DNA from: Flavobacteriaceae bacterium PS02338 | GTDB taxonomy: Bacteria > Bacteroidota > Bacteroidia > Sphingobacteriales > Sphingobacteriaceae | DNA: 64,000 nucleotides | Reading direction: 5' to 3' | NCBI GenBank assembly: GCA_029959615.1 | Contig: JASCOD010000001.1 | Span: forward strand, 186,001 to 250,000 | In this document: positions 62,475 through 64,000 of the stretch, in pieces | How the letters are laid out: each line of letters opens with the position of its first letter | How positions within the stretch are numbered: the first letter of the stretch is position 1 | Position numbers and translations under genes: made by a program | The notes under the pieces: generated by a model | What the model saw: only the letters and a program-made list of their open reading frames with translations | Database searches by the model: none | Told to the model about the DNA's origin: nothing

Positions 62475-64000
62475 ATGCTACACCCAGAGATAGAAAAAAG
62501 AAAAACCTTTGCTATTATTAGTCACCCCGATGCGGGAAAAACCACATTAACTGAGAAGTTTCTGCTTTTTGGTGGTGCGATTAATACTGCAGGTGCCGTA
62601 AAACGTAACAAGGCGAACCAAAGCAATACTTCCGATTTTATGGAAATTGAACGCCAACGTGGTATTTCGGTAGCTACCTCTGTAATGGGTTTTGAGTACA
62701 GTGGCAAACGCATTAACATTCTGGATACACCTGGTCACAAGGATTTTGCTGAGGATACTTACCGTACACTTTCGGCAGTAGACAGTGTGGTTTTGGTAGT
62801 TGACTGCGTAAAAGGTGTAGAGGAACAAACAGAGAAGCTGATGTCGGTTTGTAGAATGCGTAACACGCCTGTCATTATCTTCGTGAACAAGATGGATCGT
62901 GAGGGTAAGGAAGCTTTCGATTTATTGGATGAGATTGAGGAAAAACTAAACATCAGCTTATGTCCACAATCTTGGCCTATTGGACAAGGGCATACTTTTA
63001 AAGGTGTTTACAGTATTTACCATAAGCAATTGAACCTTTTCCATTCTGATAAAACCAAAGTGACGGATTCGGTGGTAAAGGTGAACGATTTAAATGATGC
63101 GGCTCTACTTGATTATTTACAAGAAAAGGAAGTTGGCAATTTAAAAGACGAAACCGAGTTGGTGAACGGGGTTTATGGCGATTTAGATATTTCTTTATAT
63201 AAAGAAGGTTTATTGGCCCCAGTATTTTTCGGTTCGGCCATTAATAACTTCGGTATTAAGGAGCTTTTAGATACTTTCATTGAGATTGCCCCTAGTCCGA
63301 GACACCGCGAAGCTGAAGAACGCGATGTATTGGTGGAAGACAAGCATTTCAGTGGTTTTGTATTTAAAATCCATGCCAACTTAGATCCTAAACACCGCGA
63401 TAGAATTGCTTTCTTACGTATCTGCTCTGGTAAGTTTGAACGTAACAAATTTTATTACCATACCCGTCAGGATAAGAAAATGAAGTTTGCCAATCCAATG
63501 GATTTTATGGCTAACGAAAAGAGTTTGGTAGAAGAAGCTTGGCCAGGTGATGTAGTTGGTCTGTACGACAGTGGTAACTTTAAAATTGGTGATACCTTAA
63601 CGGAAGGTGAAAAACTACACTTTAAAGGTATTCCTAGTTTCTCTCCAGCTATTTTTAAAGAAGTAGAGAACATGGACCCAATGCGCACCAAACAACTCGA
63701 AAAAGGCATTGAACAATTAACCGACGAAGGTGTGGCACAACTTTTTGTAATGCAGCCTGGTAACCGTAAAGTAATTGGTGCCGTGGGAGAGCTACAGTTT
63801 GAGGTAATCAACTTCCGTTTAGAACATGAATATGGCGCAAAATGTCGTTTCCGTACCTTAACTTATAGTCGTTCGCGTTGGGTAACTTCTGATGACAAAA
63901 AGAAACTAGATGAGTTTGTGAAACGTAAACAACAACATATCGGCACAGATAAAGAAGGAAATCCAGTTTATTTATCGGATAATGACTTCATGATTGAGAT
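62475..64000 (+). CDS. prfC: peptide chain release factor 3, 3' end cut off
   Basis: 508 codons seen of a family length near 525-530, so about 20 residues lie outside the window. Translational GTPase that recycles RF1/RF2 from the ribosome. G1: [20 protein letters not shown]; the switch region with [15 protein letters not shown]3: [21 protein letters not shown]4: [11 protein letters not shown]. The central beta domain and the C-terminal [20 protein letters not shown] segment distinguish it from EF-G. The start ATG is at the usual [20 protein letters not shown] position. Confidence 0.96.
   Translation, partial: MLHPEIEKRKTFAIISHPDAGKTTLTEKFLLFGGAINTAGAVKRNKANQSNTSDFMEIERQRGISVATSVMGFEYSGKRINILDTPGHKDFAEDTYRTLSAVDSVVLVVDCVKGVEEQTEKLMSVCRMRNTPVIIFVNKMDREGKEAFDLLDEIEEKLNISLCPQSWPIGQGHTFKGVYSIYHKQLNLFHSDKTKVTDSVVKVNDLNDAALLDYLQEKEVGNLKDETELVNGVYGDLDISLYKEGLLAPVFFGSAINNFGIKELLDTFIEIAPSPRHREAEERDVLVEDKHFSGFVFKIHANLDPKHRDRIAFLRICSGKFERNKFYYHTRQDKKMKFANPMDFMANEKSLVEEAWPGDVVGLYDSGNFKIGDTLTEGEKLHFKGIPSFSPAIFKEVENMDPMRTKQLEKGIEQLTDEGVAQLFVMQPGNRKVIGAVGELQFEVINFRLEHEYGAKCRFRTLTYSRSRWVTSDDKKKLDEFVKRKQQHIGTDKEGNPVYLSDNDFMIE

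Noticed and set aside
1..64000. tRNA, rRNA, CRISPR array, transposase or integrase
   Set aside because: No cloverleaf, ribosomal core, regularly spaced repeat or recombinase motif was recognised by eye.

Overview
The window reads as a chromosomal segment of a Bacteroidota bacterium of the Sphingobacteriaceae type (Pedobacter-like). Evidence: AT-rich DNA with high coding density; TAnnTTTG -7 promoter elements instead of TATAAT; weak Shine-Dalgarno signals; several TTG and GTG starts; Bacteroidota-type families (DUF3127, DUF4153, an RprXY-like two-component pair, carboxypeptidase-regulatory and TonB-linked modules); and scattered intergenic palindromes. No rRNA, tRNA, CRISPR array or transposase was seen. 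The first gene and the last gene (prfC) are cut by the window edges.

Layout. 1-4.4 kb: two tandem AsmA-like paralogues separated by a BRO-N gene. 4.5-11.5 kb: a secreted protein, then miaB, a sigma-54 activator, lptE, an acidic TPR-like protein and secG. 11.6-17.3 kb: twin lipoproteins, groES-groEL, a CotH-like lipoprotein and an MgtC-family protein. 17.3-23.7 kb: an accessory island holding a single-chain restriction-modification-specificity protein bracketed by a 73-bp direct repeat of the mgtC-family gene's 3' end, a probable degenerate MNT-HEPN gene with an unknown partner, and an S24 repressor. 23.8-32.4 kb: L-serine dehydratase, an ECF sigma/anti-sigma-like/FMN-binding operon, a VWA protein with a receptor-like N-terminus, a DUF4197 lipoprotein and an HtrA protease. 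32.7-40.2 kb: dapF and a TetR-controlled RND efflux operon. 40.3-47.3 kb (minus strand): DUF4153 membrane protein coupled to a Pif1/RecD-like helicase, then a two-component pair. 47.4-52.4 kb: DUF3127, an RNA methyltransferase, a small XRE regulator, an HD phosphohydrolase and a radical-SAM DNA-repair pair. 52.5-55.7 kb: a sensor kinase and a DUF47-Pit phosphate module. 55.8-57.0 kb: pnuC and a NadR-like kinase. 57.5-64 kb: a sorbosone dehydrogenase-like lipoprotein, carB and prfC.

The observations that most deserve a second look are these: the 73-bp duplication around the restriction gene; the adjacent MNT-HEPN and unknown-partner pair; matching 11-bp-period direct repeats with the same spacing to the -7 element in front of the kinase and the DUF47-Pit operon (a candidate Pho box); a perfect 15-bp inverted repeat enclosing the promoter of the radical-SAM repair pair; a VWA protein that carries a SusC-like N-terminal module; and a 29-codon ORF whose stop overlaps the start of the efflux adaptor gene.

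All functions are assigned by reading motifs and lengths; no database search was run.
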